A program made the position numbers and the translations under genes. This document shows, in pieces, positions 24,393-33,910 of a DNA stretch of 64,000 bases. Source of the DNA: Polaromonas sp. (GTDB lineage Bacteria; Pseudomonadota; Gammaproteobacteria; Burkholderiales; Burkholderiaceae_C); the NCBI RefSeq assembly GCF_016185115.1, contig NZ_JACPOF010000004.1, forward strand, positions 179,979 to 243,978, read 5' to 3'. Under the pieces are notes generated by a model. It worked only from the letters and a program-made list of their open reading frames with translations. It was not told where the DNA came from and did not search any database. Every line of letters begins with the position of its first letter. Within the stretch, counting starts at the first letter, position 1.

Positions 24393-25162
24393 TTGAATTG
24401 GTTTTTCCACTGCCTGATGGCGGCAAATACTGAAATGTCGTCATGTGCCGAAGCATCGAAATGCAGGGCAGCGGTTTTGACCGGAGCTTGCCGGGTACGC
24501 AGGAAAGGGTTGATTTTCAACTCCTGTTCTATTGAAGTGGGCAGCGTAGGCTGGCCAGCATCCCGCAATTTTACGCACTCGGCGTTGTAGGCCACAAGCT
24601 CTGTATTGCCTGGTTCAACGGCCAGCGCAAAACGCAGGTTGCCCAGCGTGTATTCATGGGTGCAGCAGACCCCTGTATTGGGGGGGAGCGCGGTGAGTTT
24701 GTCAAGCGAGGCAAGCATCTGCGCCGGTGTGCCTTCAAACAGCCGTCCACAGCCACCCGAAAAAAGCGTGTCGCCGCAAAAGAGCAGGGGGCGGCCATTG
24801 ACCTCGGGCGTGTAATAAGCGATATGGCCTGCCGTATGGCCTGGCACATCAATCACGTTGAATTCGAGGCCCATCGCCGTGACCTTGTCGCCTTCCTTGA
24901 GGTGTTCGTAAGGCGAAGGAATTTTTTCAGTAGCAGGGCCATAAACCCTGGCTCCCGTGGTGTCGCGCAACTCATCCACGCCGCCGGTATGGTCTGCATG
25001 GTGGTGCGTGACTAGAATCGACTCCAGTTCCAGCGCGTTGGCTTTCAGAAAAGCCAGCACAGGCGTGGCGTCCCCGGGGTCTACAACCAGCGCGCGTTTG
25101 CCGTCATGCAACACCCACAGGTAGTTGTCTGCAAAGGCGGGGACGGGAATCAATTTCAACAT
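24389..25162 (-). CDS. gloB: Hydroxyacylglutathione hydrolase (glyoxalase II)
   Basis: GloB hydrolyses S-lactoylglutathione in methylglyoxal detoxification. The 257-residue protein begins MLKLIPVPAFADNYLWVL and has the metal-binding THHHADHTGG (His53, 55, Asp57, His58), VPGHTAGHIAYY, FCGDTLFSGGCGRLFEGT and CCTHEYTLGNLRFA. The start at 25162 is fixed by homology; the open frame upstream overlaps the divergent methyltransferase. It shares a very short intergenic region (12 bp between starts) with that gene. Confidence 0.97.
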   Translation of the reverse strand: MLKLIPVPAFADNYLWVLHDGKRALVVDPGDATPVLAFLKANALELESILVTHHHADHTGGVDELRDTTGARVYGPATEKIPSPYEHLKEGDKVTAMGLEFNVIDVPGHTAGHIAYYTPEVNGRPLLFCGDTLFSGGCGRLFEGTPAQMLASLDKLTALPPNTGVCCTHEYTLGNLRFALAVEPGNTELVAYNAECVKLRDAGQPTLPTSIEQELKINPFLRTRQAPVKTAALHFDASAHDDISVFAAIRQWKNQFK

Positions 25163-25174
25163 GCAGTGGTCCTG

Positions 25175-26053
25175 ATGAACTCGCAAATTATAGGTTTGGC
25201 TGACTGGCTCAAGACCCCCCCCGGCGAGTATCTGCTGGCCTGGGAGAGGGCGCAATTTGACGAAGCGGTGAGTGACATCTTTGGCTATCACGCGCTGCAG
25301 CTGGGCTTTCCGGAACTCGATGCGCTGGGTACAAACCGCATGCCCCATCAATGGCTTGCACTGAACACTCCACCACCGGCTGTGGCGTCTACCGTACCAC
25401 CTTTGGCCGGTGCGGACTTACCTGGTTCCCTTACGAGTGCAGGCGTCGCAGCAAGTTCCCGGCCGCGCGCTGCGCTGGTGACCGATTCGGTCGCACTGCC
25501 GTTTCCTGCGGCAAGCCTTGATCTTGTCGTGCTGCCACACACACTGGAACTCAGCATGGACCCACACGCCACGCTGCGCGAAGTCGAGCGCGTGCTGGTG
25601 CCGGAGGGCCGTGTGGTCATCAGTGGCCTGAACCCGACCAGCCTGTGGAGCATGCGGCAGACACGCGGCCACTTCTACCGCCGTCTTGGCCACGGCGACC
25701 TGTTTTTGCCTGAAGCAGGCGAATTCATCGGCTACTGGCGGCTGCGCGACTGGCTGCGCCTGTTGAGTTTTGAGGTAGAGTCCGGTCGCTTCGGTTGTTA
25801 TCGGCCAGCCCTGACCAGCCAGAAATGGCTGTCGCGCTTTGAATGGATGGACAAGGCCGGCGCCCGCTGGTGGCCGATTTTTGGGGCGGTGTATTTTGTT
25901 GTGGCAGTAAAGCGTGTTCAGGGCGTGAGGCTTCTGGAGCCCGCATGGAAGACGCGCAAGACTGTCGCTGCCGCACCAGCCGCGGTGGCCAACAAGGAGC
26001 CTGCAGCCAGACGCCAGGTCATGCGGGAAGCCGATTCACTCTTTTCGGAATAG
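25175..26053 (+). CDS. SAM-dependent methyltransferase between gloB and rnhA
   Basis: This 292-residue protein matches class I methyltransferases usually found between gloB and rnhA in betaproteobacteria. The early region has LADWLKTPPGEYLLAWE. Motif I is atypical; VALPFPAASLDLVVLPHTLE (about residues 107-126) and LREVERVLVPEGRVVISGLN (about 134-153) are the later motifs. It lacks the typical GxGxG, having DALGTNR near that position, so cofactor binding may be altered. The ATG at 25175 is chosen by homology. The substrate is unknown. Confidence 0.88.
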   Translation: MNSQIIGLADWLKTPPGEYLLAWERAQFDEAVSDIFGYHALQLGFPELDALGTNRMPHQWLALNTPPPAVASTVPPLAGADLPGSLTSAGVAASSRPRAALVTDSVALPFPAASLDLVVLPHTLELSMDPHATLREVERVLVPEGRVVISGLNPTSLWSMRQTRGHFYRRLGHGDLFLPEAGEFIGYWRLRDWLRLLSFEVESGRFGCYRPALTSQKWLSRFEWMDKAGARWWPIFGAVYFVVAVKRVQGVRLLEPAWKTRKTVAAAPAAVANKEPAARRQVMREADSLFSE

Positions 26054-26071
26054 TCAATCAAAAATTATCAG

Positions 26072-26557
26072 ATGGCAGATTCACAAGACAGTACAAGCAA
26101 TACAAATGGCCAGCAGGTCGTCATCTACACGGACGGCGCCTGCAAGGGCAACCCCGGCCCGGGCGGCTGGGGCGTGCTGCTCAGCATGGGCGGCACTGAA
26201 AAAGAACTGTTCGGCGGCGAGTTGGGCACTACCAACAACCGCATGGAAATGACGGCCGTCATCGAGGCACTGGCGGCGCTCAAACGGCCCTGCGCGGTCA
26301 CGCTGTACCTTGACAGTGACTACGTCCGCAAGGGCATCACCGAATGGATACACGGCTGGAAGGCGAGGGGCTGGCGTACTGCCGCGAAGGCGCCGGTGAA
26401 GAACGTCGACCTCTGGCAAAAGCTCGATGCGCTGGTGGCCTCCAGCGGTCACCGCATTGACTGGCGCTGGGTCAAGGGGCATGCAGGCGACCCGGGCAAC
26501 GAGCGCGCAGACGCGCTGGCAAACAAGGGTGTTGAACGCGCGCTGGGTCGCCTTTGA
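26072..26557 (+). CDS. rnhA: Ribonuclease HI
   Basis: RNase HI cuts RNA in RNA-DNA hybrids. The 161-residue protein has the full catalytic set: Asp21 ([16 protein letters not shown]), Glu59 ([13 protein letters not shown]), Asp81 ([10 protein letters not shown]) and Asp147 (NERADALA), plus His137 ([10 protein letters not shown]). It lies 18 bp past the methyltransferase gene and is probably co-transcribed with it. Downstream, the expected dnaQ gene is absent in the visible sequence; a MITE-like repeat and an efflux operon follow. Confidence 0.98.
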   Translation: MADSQDSTSNTNGQQVVIYTDGACKGNPGPGGWGVLLSMGGTEKELFGGELGTTNNRMEMTAVIEALAALKRPCAVTLYLDSDYVRKGITEWIHGWKARGWRTAAKAPVKNVDLWQKLDALVASSGHRIDWRWVKGHAGDPGNERADALANKGVERALGRL

Positions 26558-26594
26558 CCTGAATGTGTGCAGGCGGTTCCGTACGGGCAACCTG

Positions 26595-26863
26595 AGAGCC
26601 TGTTTATGAACTGTAGGGGGTCGCGCAAGCACCTTGTCGGGATGGGCTGCAAGGCGCGGTGCGCAGCCAATAGCTCAGCTATTGGTAAGCAGCGCAACGC
26701 AGCAGACCGCCCGAGAAGGTGCTTGCCCTTCGGGTTGGGGTGAAATCGGGCGATTGCGCCGCCCAGGCCCTTGCATGGGCATGAGCCCGTGCGGCATGCC
26801 CGGACAGCACACTCATCCCGATTGCACCCCAACGCGACCCCCTACAGTTCATAAACAGACTCT
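26595..26863. repeat. MITE-like element with 31-bp terminal inverted repeats
   Basis: Two 31-bp inverted repeats, 26595-26625 and 26833-26863, match except for one base; they include CTGTTTATGAACTGTAGGGG. The 269-bp element has an internal palindrome (CCAATAGCTCAGCTATTGG, about 26667-26685) and no ORF of note. No clear target duplication was found. It fits a non-autonomous, IS-derived mobile repeat between rnhA and the efflux genes. The rest of the 26558-27032 gap (26864-27032) is AT-richer and may hold the efflux promoter. Confidence 0.85.
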
Positions 26864-27032
26864 AAACCATAAGCGTACATATTATCTGTCGCCGCACCGT
26901 GCCGGCCCAGTCTGTAAAGTCGTTGTAAAGCCGCCGCGTATCCCCCTGTCTGGCGACTGAAAAACGGCAGGTTGAGGCCTGTCTGCTGATACATTGGAAG
27001 TTTGTATCTTTTTATAACAAGTCTCCTTCCAG

Positions 27033-28412
27033 ATGGCATCAAAAGCAATTTATACGGTGGTCGCGGCAGCGGGCATTGCTGTGGCGTCCGGCGCTGCATG
27101 GTGGTACCAGAAACCAAAAGCCAGTGATGCATCTGGTGCATCGCCTCTGGCGGCCGGGGCCGCCCAGGGTGCTGCGAGCGGCCCCTCTGATGGCAAGCCC
27201 TTGTCGGTAGAGTTCGCAAGAGTGGAGGTCGCCCGGATCACCGACGACACGCAGGCCGTCGGCAGCCTGCGGTCGAGGCGGGGCGTTGTGCTGCGGCCCG
27301 AGGTCAGCGGCCGCATCACCCAGCTTAATTTCACCGATGGCCAGCGTGTGCGCAAGGGTCAGGTGCTGGTTCAGTTCGACGATCAGTTGCCGTTGGCTCA
27401 GGTGCAGCAAAGCCAGGCCGAACTCTCGATTGCCCAGGCCAACCAGAAGCGCAACCAGGAACTGGTGTCGCAGAACTTCATCAGCCAGCGTTCGCTCGAT
27501 GAAAGCGCGGCCAACCTGCAGGTGGCGCAGGCCAAGCTGTCTCTGGCGCAGGCGACCGCCGCACGCCTGAAGATTGTTGCGCCCTTCGACGGCATTGCCG
27601 GCATCCGTCTCGTCAATGTCGGTGACTACCTCAAGGACGGCGCCGATATCGTCAACATTGAAGACATTGATGCGCTGTTTGTCGACTTCCGCCTGCCTGA
27701 GCGCTTCCAGAGCAAGGTCAAACGCGGGCAGACTGCCATGCTTGACATCGACGCCTTGCCCGGCCGCAAGTACACCGCGCAGGTCCAGGCCATAGACCCG
27801 CTGATTGATGCCAACGGACGGTCCGTGGGTGTCAGGGGCTGCATAGACAACCGACAGCTGCAGATGCGGCCAGGCATGTTTGCACGGGTCAACGTGGTGT
27901 TTGGCGAGCGTGAAAACGCCAGACTGATTCCCGAGGAGGCGATTGTTCCCCAGGGCGGGCGGCAGTTTGTCATCAAGCTTCTTCCCGGCTCTTCTGCGCA
28001 TACGCGTACGACAAAGCGGGTGGAGGTCAAAGTGGGCCTGCGTCGTCCCGGCAAGGTCGAGATTCTTGAGGGGCTGGATGCCGGCGACATGGTGGTGACC
28101 ACCGGCCAGCAGCGCATACAGCGTGACGGCATGATGGTGACACTGGCAGATCTCACGGGGGGCGGGCGTGCCGCTGGCGCTGGTGGCGGGCCGGCTGCAA
28201 GGGCTTCGGCACCGGCTGCAGCCGCACAGGCCGCTTCTGCGGTTTCCGCTGGTGATACGCCGGTATCCGCTGCATCCATGCCGGCGGTGGCTGCTTCGGC
28301 GCCGCGCCTGCCTGCGGTCGTCGCTTCCGGCGCAGCAGCGGTTTCCGGGCCTAATCCGTGCGCCGAAGCCGTGCCTGCAGCGCGGGCTGCGCCCAAAGCT
28401 GGTCGCGCCTAG
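27033..28412 (+). CDS. RND efflux periplasmic adaptor (membrane fusion protein)
   Basis: The adaptor links an inner-membrane RND pump to an outer-membrane channel. The 459-residue protein has an N-terminal hydrophobic segment (residues 7-24) and a barrel-sandwich/lipoyl domain starting RRGVVLRPEVSGRITQLNFTDG. A short coiled-coil hairpin (QSQAELSIAQANQKRNQELV to LSLAQATAARLKI) and the lipoyl return half IVAPFDGIAGIRLVNVGDYL follow, then a beta-barrel domain. The last 70 residues are a low-complexity Ala/Pro tail, unusual for the family. The pump gene follows 41 bp later. Confidence 0.93.
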   Translation: MASKAIYTVVAAAGIAVASGAAWWYQKPKASDASGASPLAAGAAQGAASGPSDGKPLSVEFARVEVARITDDTQAVGSLRSRRGVVLRPEVSGRITQLNFTDGQRVRKGQVLVQFDDQLPLAQVQQSQAELSIAQANQKRNQELVSQNFISQRSLDESAANLQVAQAKLSLAQATAARLKIVAPFDGIAGIRLVNVGDYLKDGADIVNIEDIDALFVDFRLPERFQSKVKRGQTAMLDIDALPGRKYTAQVQAIDPLIDANGRSVGVRGCIDNRQLQMRPGMFARVNVVFGERENARLIPEEAIVPQGGRQFVIKLLPGSSAHTRTTKRVEVKVGLRRPGKVEILEGLDAGDMVVTTGQQRIQRDGMMVTLADLTGGGRAAGAGGGPAARASAPAAAAQAASAVSAGDTPVSAASMPAVAASAPRLPAVVASGAAAVSGPNPCAEAVPAARAAPKAGRA

Positions 28413-28453
28413 ATCCTTGCGTCAACACGTGTCAAACAAGTATTGGGTCAACC

Positions 28454-31400
28454 ATGCAACTCGCTGAAACATCCATACGCCGGCCAGTGTTTGCGACCGT
28501 CCTGTCGCTGCTGATATTGCTGGTGGGCGCTGTCAGCTTCAACCGGCTGAATGTGCGTGAGTATCCCAAGATCGACGAGCCTGTCGTGACCGTCAGCGTG
28601 CGTTATGCAGGCGCTTCGGCCGAGGTCATCGAATCACAGGTGACCAAGCCGCTTGAAGACTCCATCGCCGGCATTGATGCGGTGGACGTCATTACGTCCA
28701 TCAGCCGTGCCGACCAGGCACAGATCAGCGTACGCTTCCGGCTTGAGAAAGACGCCGACTCGGCCGCTGCCGAGGTACGCGACCGCACCTCGCGTGTGCG
28801 CAACCGCCTGCCGCAGGCGATTGAGGAGCCCGTCATCGCCAAGGTGGAGGCCGATGCCTTCCCCGTGATCCAGATTGCGTTTTCCAGCGAGTCGATGACC
28901 CCGCTGCAGATCACGGACATCATCAACCGCATTGTCAAACCGCGCCTGCAGACCGTCAGCGGCGTGGCCGACGTGCGCATCTTCGGTGAGCGCAAGTACG
29001 CCATGCGCGTCTGGCTGGACACCGACAAGCTGGCGGCCTACAAGCTCACCACACAGGACGTTGAAGACGCCATACGCCGCAGCAATCTTGAGTTGCCTGC
29101 GGGCCGGATCGAGTCGCAGCAGCGCGAGTTCAGCGTGACCTCGCAAACCGACCTTGTCCGGCCGTCGCAGTTCAGCGAGATCGTGATCAAGACCGTGAAC
29201 GGTTTTTCTGTCAAGGTGCGCGACGTGGCGCGCGTTCAGGAGGGTGCGGCCGACGAGCGCACGGCCGTACGCCTCAATGGCCGGCCTGCAGTGGCCATTG
29301 GCGTCATCCGTCAGGCCACTGCAAACCCGCTGGACTTGTCCAAAGGTGTGCGGGACGCCTTGCCCAAACTCAAGGCTGACCTGCCTGCGGACATGCTGAT
29401 TGACGTGGCCAACGACAACTCCGTCTTCATCGACCGCTCCGTGAAGAACGTCTACCGCACCATCGCCGAAGCCATCGGCCTCGTGGCATTGGTGATCTTT
29501 GTGTTTTTGCGTACCATGCGTGCGTCCATCATCCCAATCGTCACGATTCCTGTCAGCCTGGTCGGCACCTTTGCGCTGATGGCCCTCGCCGGTTTCACCA
29601 TCAACACGCTGACCCTGCTTGCGCTGGTGCTGGCCATTGGCCTGGTGGTGGATGACGCCATCGTGATGCTGGAGAACATCTTCCGGCACATTGAAGAAGG
29701 CATGGACCCGTTTTCAGCCGGCATCAAGGGCGCGCGTGAAATCGGCTTTGCCGTGATCACCATGACGGCGACGCTGGTGGCGGTGTATGCGCCGCTGGCC
29801 TTCACGCCGGGCCGTACTGGCAGGTTGTTTGTCGAGTTTGCGCTGGCGCTGGCCGGTGCCGTGGTGGTGTCGGGTTTTGTAGCGTTGACGCTCACACCCA
29901 TGATGTGCACGCAGCTGCTCAAGCACAACCCGAATCCGAACCGTTTTGACCGTTTCATGGAAAGGGTGCTGACGTCCATGTCAGACCGCTACGGCGCCTT
30001 GCTGCGGTGGATAGTCACCACCAGGTACCAGTCGCCATCGTCTTCGACTGGCGGCATCGGCGAGCGGGTCAAGGGCTTTGTGCTGCAGGCGCGCTGGATT
30101 GTGGTCGGCGTCATGCTGCTCAGCGCGCTGGCCATTGCGCTGGTCTTTCCGACCATGAAGCAGGAGCTGTCGCCGATTGAAGACCGCGGGGTGATTCTGG
30201 CAAACGTGAATGCGCCCGACGGCGCCACGCTGGACTACACCAACCGCTATGCGCGGGCGCTCGAAAAAATGGGCGAGTCCTTTCCCGAGTTCGACCGTAT
30301 CTTTGCCAGCGTCGGCAACCCCACGGTGGCGCAGGCGAGCGTCGTTTACCGTACGGTTGACTGGGACAAGCGCAACCGCTCCACCATCGACCTGGCCAGA
30401 CAGTTGCAGCCTAAATTCAATGCCTTGCCCGGAGTGACGGCGTTTCCCATCACCCCGCCTTCGCTCGGCCAGGGCTTCCGCGAGCGGCCGCTCAACTTTG
30501 TCATCCAGACCTCTGACAGCTACCAGAACCTCAACGCTGTGGTGCGCCAGATGATGGAAGAGATTGCCAAAAACCCCGGCATCGTGTCGCCCGATATTGA
30601 TTTGCGGCTGAACAAGCCCGAGCTGCGCATTGAGGTGGAACGCGACAAGGCGGCCGACCTGGGCGTCAGCGTGGAGGTGGTGGCCAAGGCCATCGAAACC
30701 CTGCTGGGCGGCCGCAACGTGACGCGCTACAAACGCGACGCCGAGCAATACGACGTGATCGTGCAGACCGATGCCAGCGGCCGCACCACGCCTGAAGACA
30801 TCGACCGCATTTATGTGCGTGGCCGCAATGACGCCATCATCCCGCTGTCGGCCCTGGTCAAGGTGCGTGAAAGCGTGTCGCCGCGCGAGCTCAACCACTT
30901 CGGCCAGCGCCGCTCTGCCACCATTACCGCCAACCTCGCATCCGACTATTCGCTGGGTGAGGCGCTGAAGTTCATGGACCAGACCTCTGCCAGGATCCTG
31001 AAAACAGGGTACAGCACTGATTTGAACGGCACCTCGCGCGAGTTCAGAAACTCCCAGGGCGCACTGGCCATCGTTTTTGTGCTGGCGCTGGTGTTTATCT
31101 TTCTGGTGCTGGCAGCGCAGTTCGAGAGTTTTGTCGACCCGCTGGTCATCATGCTGTCGGTGCCGCTGTCCATGATTGGCGCGCTGCTGGCGCTGAAGTG
31201 GTCGGGCGGGTCGCTCAACGTTTACTCGCAGATCGGCCTGATCACGCTGGTGGGCCTGATCACCAAGCACGGCATTCTGATTGTCGAGTTCACCAACCAG
31301 CTGCGCGAGCAGGGCATGGAGATGATCGACGCACTCGTCAAGGCCTCGGCCCAGCGCCTGCGCCCCATCATGATGACGACGGGCGCCATGGTTCTGGGTG

Positions 31401-31618
31401 CGGTGCCACTGGCCTTCGCCCACGGTGCCGGCGCAGAAAGCCGCACCCAGATCGGCTGGGTCATTGTCGGCGGCATGTCTCTCGGCACCTTGCTGACCGT
31501 GTTTGTTGTGCCGACCATGTACACGCTGTTTGCACGTACGGCAGTTCCGGGTGCCAACACGGCCGAGGTGAAGGAAGCGCCGGGCCATCACGGTGAGCCG
31601 GAGTACGTCGCCAAATAA
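28454..31618 (+). CDS. RND efflux pump, inner-membrane permease
   Basis: This 1054-residue AcrB/MexF-like proton antiporter exports small hydrophobic compounds. It starts MQLAETSIRRPVFATVL at the first membrane helix. The proton-relay pair is in GLVVDDAIVMLENI (about residue 402) and the second membrane block has QFESFVDPLVIMLSVPLSMIGALLAL and GLITKHGILIVEF. The ATG at 28454 is preferred to 28358, which would overlap the adaptor tail. No outer-membrane factor gene follows, so the pair must use a channel encoded elsewhere. Confidence 0.96.
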   Translation: MQLAETSIRRPVFATVLSLLILLVGAVSFNRLNVREYPKIDEPVVTVSVRYAGASAEVIESQVTKPLEDSIAGIDAVDVITSISRADQAQISVRFRLEKDADSAAAEVRDRTSRVRNRLPQAIEEPVIAKVEADAFPVIQIAFSSESMTPLQITDIINRIVKPRLQTVSGVADVRIFGERKYAMRVWLDTDKLAAYKLTTQDVEDAIRRSNLELPAGRIESQQREFSVTSQTDLVRPSQFSEIVIKTVNGFSVKVRDVARVQEGAADERTAVRLNGRPAVAIGVIRQATANPLDLSKGVRDALPKLKADLPADMLIDVANDNSVFIDRSVKNVYRTIAEAIGLVALVIFVFLRTMRASIIPIVTIPVSLVGTFALMALAGFTINTLTLLALVLAIGLVVDDAIVMLENIFRHIEEGMDPFSAGIKGAREIGFAVITMTATLVAVYAPLAFTPGRTGRLFVEFALALAGAVVVSGFVALTLTPMMCTQLLKHNPNPNRFDRFMERVLTSMSDRYGALLRWIVTTRYQSPSSSTGGIGERVKGFVLQARWIVVGVMLLSALAIALVFPTMKQELSPIEDRGVILANVNAPDGATLDYTNRYARALEKMGESFPEFDRIFASVGNPTVAQASVVYRTVDWDKRNRSTIDLARQLQPKFNALPGVTAFPITPPSLGQGFRERPLNFVIQTSDSYQNLNAVVRQMMEEIAKNPGIVSPDIDLRLNKPELRIEVERDKAADLGVSVEVVAKAIETLLGGRNVTRYKRDAEQYDVIVQTDASGRTTPEDIDRIYVRGRNDAIIPLSALVKVRESVSPRELNHFGQRRSATITANLASDYSLGEALKFMDQTSARILKTGYSTDLNGTSREFRNSQGALAIVFVLALVFIFLVLAAQFESFVDPLVIMLSVPLSMIGALLALKWSGGSLNVYSQIGLITLVGLITKHGILIVEFTNQLREQGMEMIDALVKASAQRLRPIMMTTGAMVLGAVPLAFAHGAGAESRTQIGWVIVGGMSLGTLLTVFVVPTMYTLFARTAVPGANTAEVKEAPGHHGEPEYVAK

Positions 31619-31703
31619 GGCCTGCCGGCCTCCAGGGCATGGCTTGCTTTGGGATGTACGCTCGCCGCATTCCCTCCCAACAGGCGTGTGTGGGGACTAC
31701 GCC

Positions 31704-32828
31704 CTAGCCGCCTATGTAGCTCATTTCCACGCGCTTGCCGCTGCTTTCTGGCTGGCTGGTGTCGGCAGGCAGCGCGGCACGTTGCTCTGAATAGCGGTCG
31801 GTACGCGCCTGCCAGATATGGCCCACGGCCGCCGATAGCTGGTCATCACCATAATTGCCGCGGAGCAGGGCGCGCAGGTCGTGGCCCTGGCTGGCGAAGA
31901 GGCACAAAAAGAGCTTGCCTTCGGTCGACAGCCTGGCGCGGTTGCAGTCGCCGCAAAACGCCTTGGTGACGCTGCTGATCACGCCGACCTCGCCGCCGCC
32001 GTCTACATAGCGCCAGCGCTCGGCGGTCTCGCCTGCGTAGTTGGCCGTGATGGGCAGCAGGGGGAATTCGGCGTTGATGCGTTCTATGACCTGCGCGGAG
32101 GGCAGCACCTCGTCCATGCGCCAGCCGTTGGTGGCGCCCACGTCCATGTATTCGATGAAACGCAAAACTGTGCCGGTGTTGCGGAAATGGCGTGCCATCG
32201 GCAGGATTTCTGAATCATTGGTGCCGCGCTTGACGACCATGTTGATCTTGACGGGCGCGAGGCCGACCTTCTGCGCGGCCTCTATGCCCCCGAGCACATC
32301 GGCGACCGGAAAGTCCACATCGTTCATGCGGCGGAAAACGGCGTCGTCAAGCCCGTCGAGGCTGACGGTCACGCGCTGCAGGCCGGCATCTTTCAGCGCC
32401 TGGGCTTTTCTGGCCAGCAGCGATGCATTGGTGGTGAGCGTGATGTCCAGCGGCCGGCCCTCTGGGGTCTGCAGCTTTGCCAGCATTTCGATCAGCACTT
32501 CAAGGTTCTTGCGCAGCAGCGGCTCGCCGCCGGTGAGCCTGATTTTCTCGACGCCGTGGGCGACAAAGATCTTTGCCAGCCGGGTGATCTCTTCAAAGCT
32601 CAGCAGCGAGGTCTGCGGCAAAAAGGCGTAGTCCTTGTTGAACACTTCGCTGGGCATGCAGTAGCTGCAGCGGAAGTTGCAGCGGTCTGTGACGCTGATG
32701 CGCAAATCGCGCAGCGGCCGGCCCAGCGTATCGGCCAGCAGGCCGGTGGGCGCATCCAGCCGGGCAGGGATGTGCGGTACGCGGCTGGCGTAGCGCAGGT
32801 CTGCCAGGGGAATGGTCTTGTTGGTCAT
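31704..32828 (-). CDS. moaA: GTP 3',8-cyclase, molybdenum cofactor biosynthesis protein A
   Basis: MoaA is a radical-SAM enzyme that starts molybdopterin synthesis from GTP. The 374-residue protein has the SAM cluster Cys50, Cys54, Cys57 ([14 protein letters not shown]), GGEPLLRKN, and the second Fe-S site [20 protein letters not shown]. The C-terminal Gly-Gly (SYIGG), needed for activity, is present. An N-terminal extension of about 35 residues precedes the core. No other moa or moe genes are nearby. Confidence 0.97.
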   Translation of the reverse strand: MTNKTIPLADLRYASRVPHIPARLDAPTGLLADTLGRPLRDLRISVTDRCNFRCSYCMPSEVFNKDYAFLPQTSLLSFEEITRLAKIFVAHGVEKIRLTGGEPLLRKNLEVLIEMLAKLQTPEGRPLDITLTTNASLLARKAQALKDAGLQRVTVSLDGLDDAVFRRMNDVDFPVADVLGGIEAAQKVGLAPVKINMVVKRGTNDSEILPMARHFRNTGTVLRFIEYMDVGATNGWRMDEVLPSAQVIERINAEFPLLPITANYAGETAERWRYVDGGGEVGVISSVTKAFCGDCNRARLSTEGKLFLCLFASQGHDLRALLRGNYGDDQLSAAVGHIWQARTDRYSEQRAALPADTSQPESSGKRVEMSYIGG

Positions 32829-32891
32829 GGTGGGCTGAAGCTGGAATTTACCCTATTGGCACTGCCCAGCGGTACTTGCGGCTATTTGGGC

Positions 32892-33653
32892 TCAGACACA
32901 GCGAGCTCCATCGACCTCAATACACACGCCGCTGATGAAGTCTGCCTCATCGCTGGCCAGGTAAAGCGCGGCATTGGCGACGTCGAGCGCGGTTGAAAAG
33001 CGGCCCAGCGGAATGCTGGCCCTGAATCTGGCCTTGCGGTCTTCATCGACCGGGCCGCCCGCGAATTCAGCTGACAGGCCGGTGTCGGGGTTGAAGACCG
33101 GGTTGATACAGTTGACGCGGATGTTGTCGGGGCCCAGTTCGGCAGCAAGCGACTTCGATGTGGTGATGACTGCGCCTTTGGAGCCGTTGTACCAGGTCAG
33201 CCCCGGGCGGGGCCGCACACCGGCGGTTGATGCGATGTTGATGAAACTGCCGCCGCCATGCGCACGGAACACCGGCACAGCGTGGATGGTGGCGAGGTAA
33301 ATGCTCTTGACGTTGATGGCGTAGCACTTGTCGAATTCGTCTTCACTCACGTCCAGCGCGGGCTGGTTGCGGTGCGTCCAGCCGGCGTTGTTGACCATGA
33401 CATCGAGCTTGCCGTAGCGCTGTACTGCTGCTTCGACCAGCGCCTTCACCTCGGCAGATTTGGTGACATCGGCCGCGAAGAAGGAGGCCGTGCCGCCAGC
33501 CTTGACGATGGCCGCGACCACCTTCTCGCCCAGCGCCACATTGATGTCATTGACGATCACTTGCGCGCCTTCGGCAGCCAGCCGGCGTGCAATGCCTTCG
33601 CCTATGCCGCCGCCCGAGCCGGTGACGATGATGGATTTGTTTTTGACGCGCAT
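32892..33653 (-). CDS. SDR-family NAD(P)-dependent oxidoreductase
   Basis: This 253-residue short-chain dehydrogenase has the cofactor motif TGSGGGIG (residues 11-18), NNAG (88-91), and the catalytic Ser142, Tyr155 and Lys159 (WYNGSKG). Asp36 in VNDIN after the second strand suggests NAD rather than NADP. The substrate is unknown. The start at 33653 (MRVKNKS) is chosen at the first strand. It is followed on the same strand by moaA and preceded by an AT-rich repeat and an aldehyde dehydrogenase gene, so it may act on the matching alcohol. Confidence 0.93.
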   Translation of the reverse strand: MRVKNKSIIVTGSGGGIGEGIARRLAAEGAQVIVNDINVALGEKVVAAIVKAGGTASFFAADVTKSAEVKALVEAAVQRYGKLDVMVNNAGWTHRNQPALDVSEDEFDKCYAINVKSIYLATIHAVPVFRAHGGGSFINIASTAGVRPRPGLTWYNGSKGAVITTSKSLAAELGPDNIRVNCINPVFNPDTGLSAEFAGGPVDEDRKARFRASIPLGRFSTALDVANAALYLASDEADFISGVCIEVDGARCV

Positions 33654-33706
33654 GGTGGTTTCTTGTCTCTCTGTTGATTCTGAACTCAAGGCTGGGCCAG
33701 GGTGAA

Positions 33707-33905
33707 ATTGCTATAAATTTCGTAGCTGCTCACGTCCGTATTCATTGGCCTGTAGCCTGATTTGGCACCTGAAAATGGCCTTTTTCAGGCCTCTTTTGCA
33801 TTTTTTGAAGTCCACGGTGCCATTGAAAAGGCAAAAGTTAATATATAAGTTAACTCTCGGCGAATTTTTAACGTATACGGCAAAATTTGAGTTTGGCGCG
33901 ATTTT
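33707..33905. repeat. AT-rich intergenic repeat, copy A
   Basis: The segment starts with CTATAAATTTCGTAGC, continues GATTTGGCACCTGAAAATGG and TTTTTCAGGCC, then runs into an AT-rich part with GTTAATATATAAGTTAAC and TTTAACGTATACGG. Copy B at 41448-41660 has the same order of blocks but has diverged. The leading block is an inverted GCTA/TAGC pair around AAATTT. Base composition is far AT-richer than flanking genes. Any promoter for the SDR gene would lie in it. Confidence 0.7.
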
Positions 33906-33910
33906 CAGTC

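Noticed and set aside
29981..31591. 536-codon minus-strand ORF opposite the RND pump
   Set aside because: It is a GC-rich antisense shadow of the pump gene; composition is His/Arg/Gln-rich and no family is recognisable.
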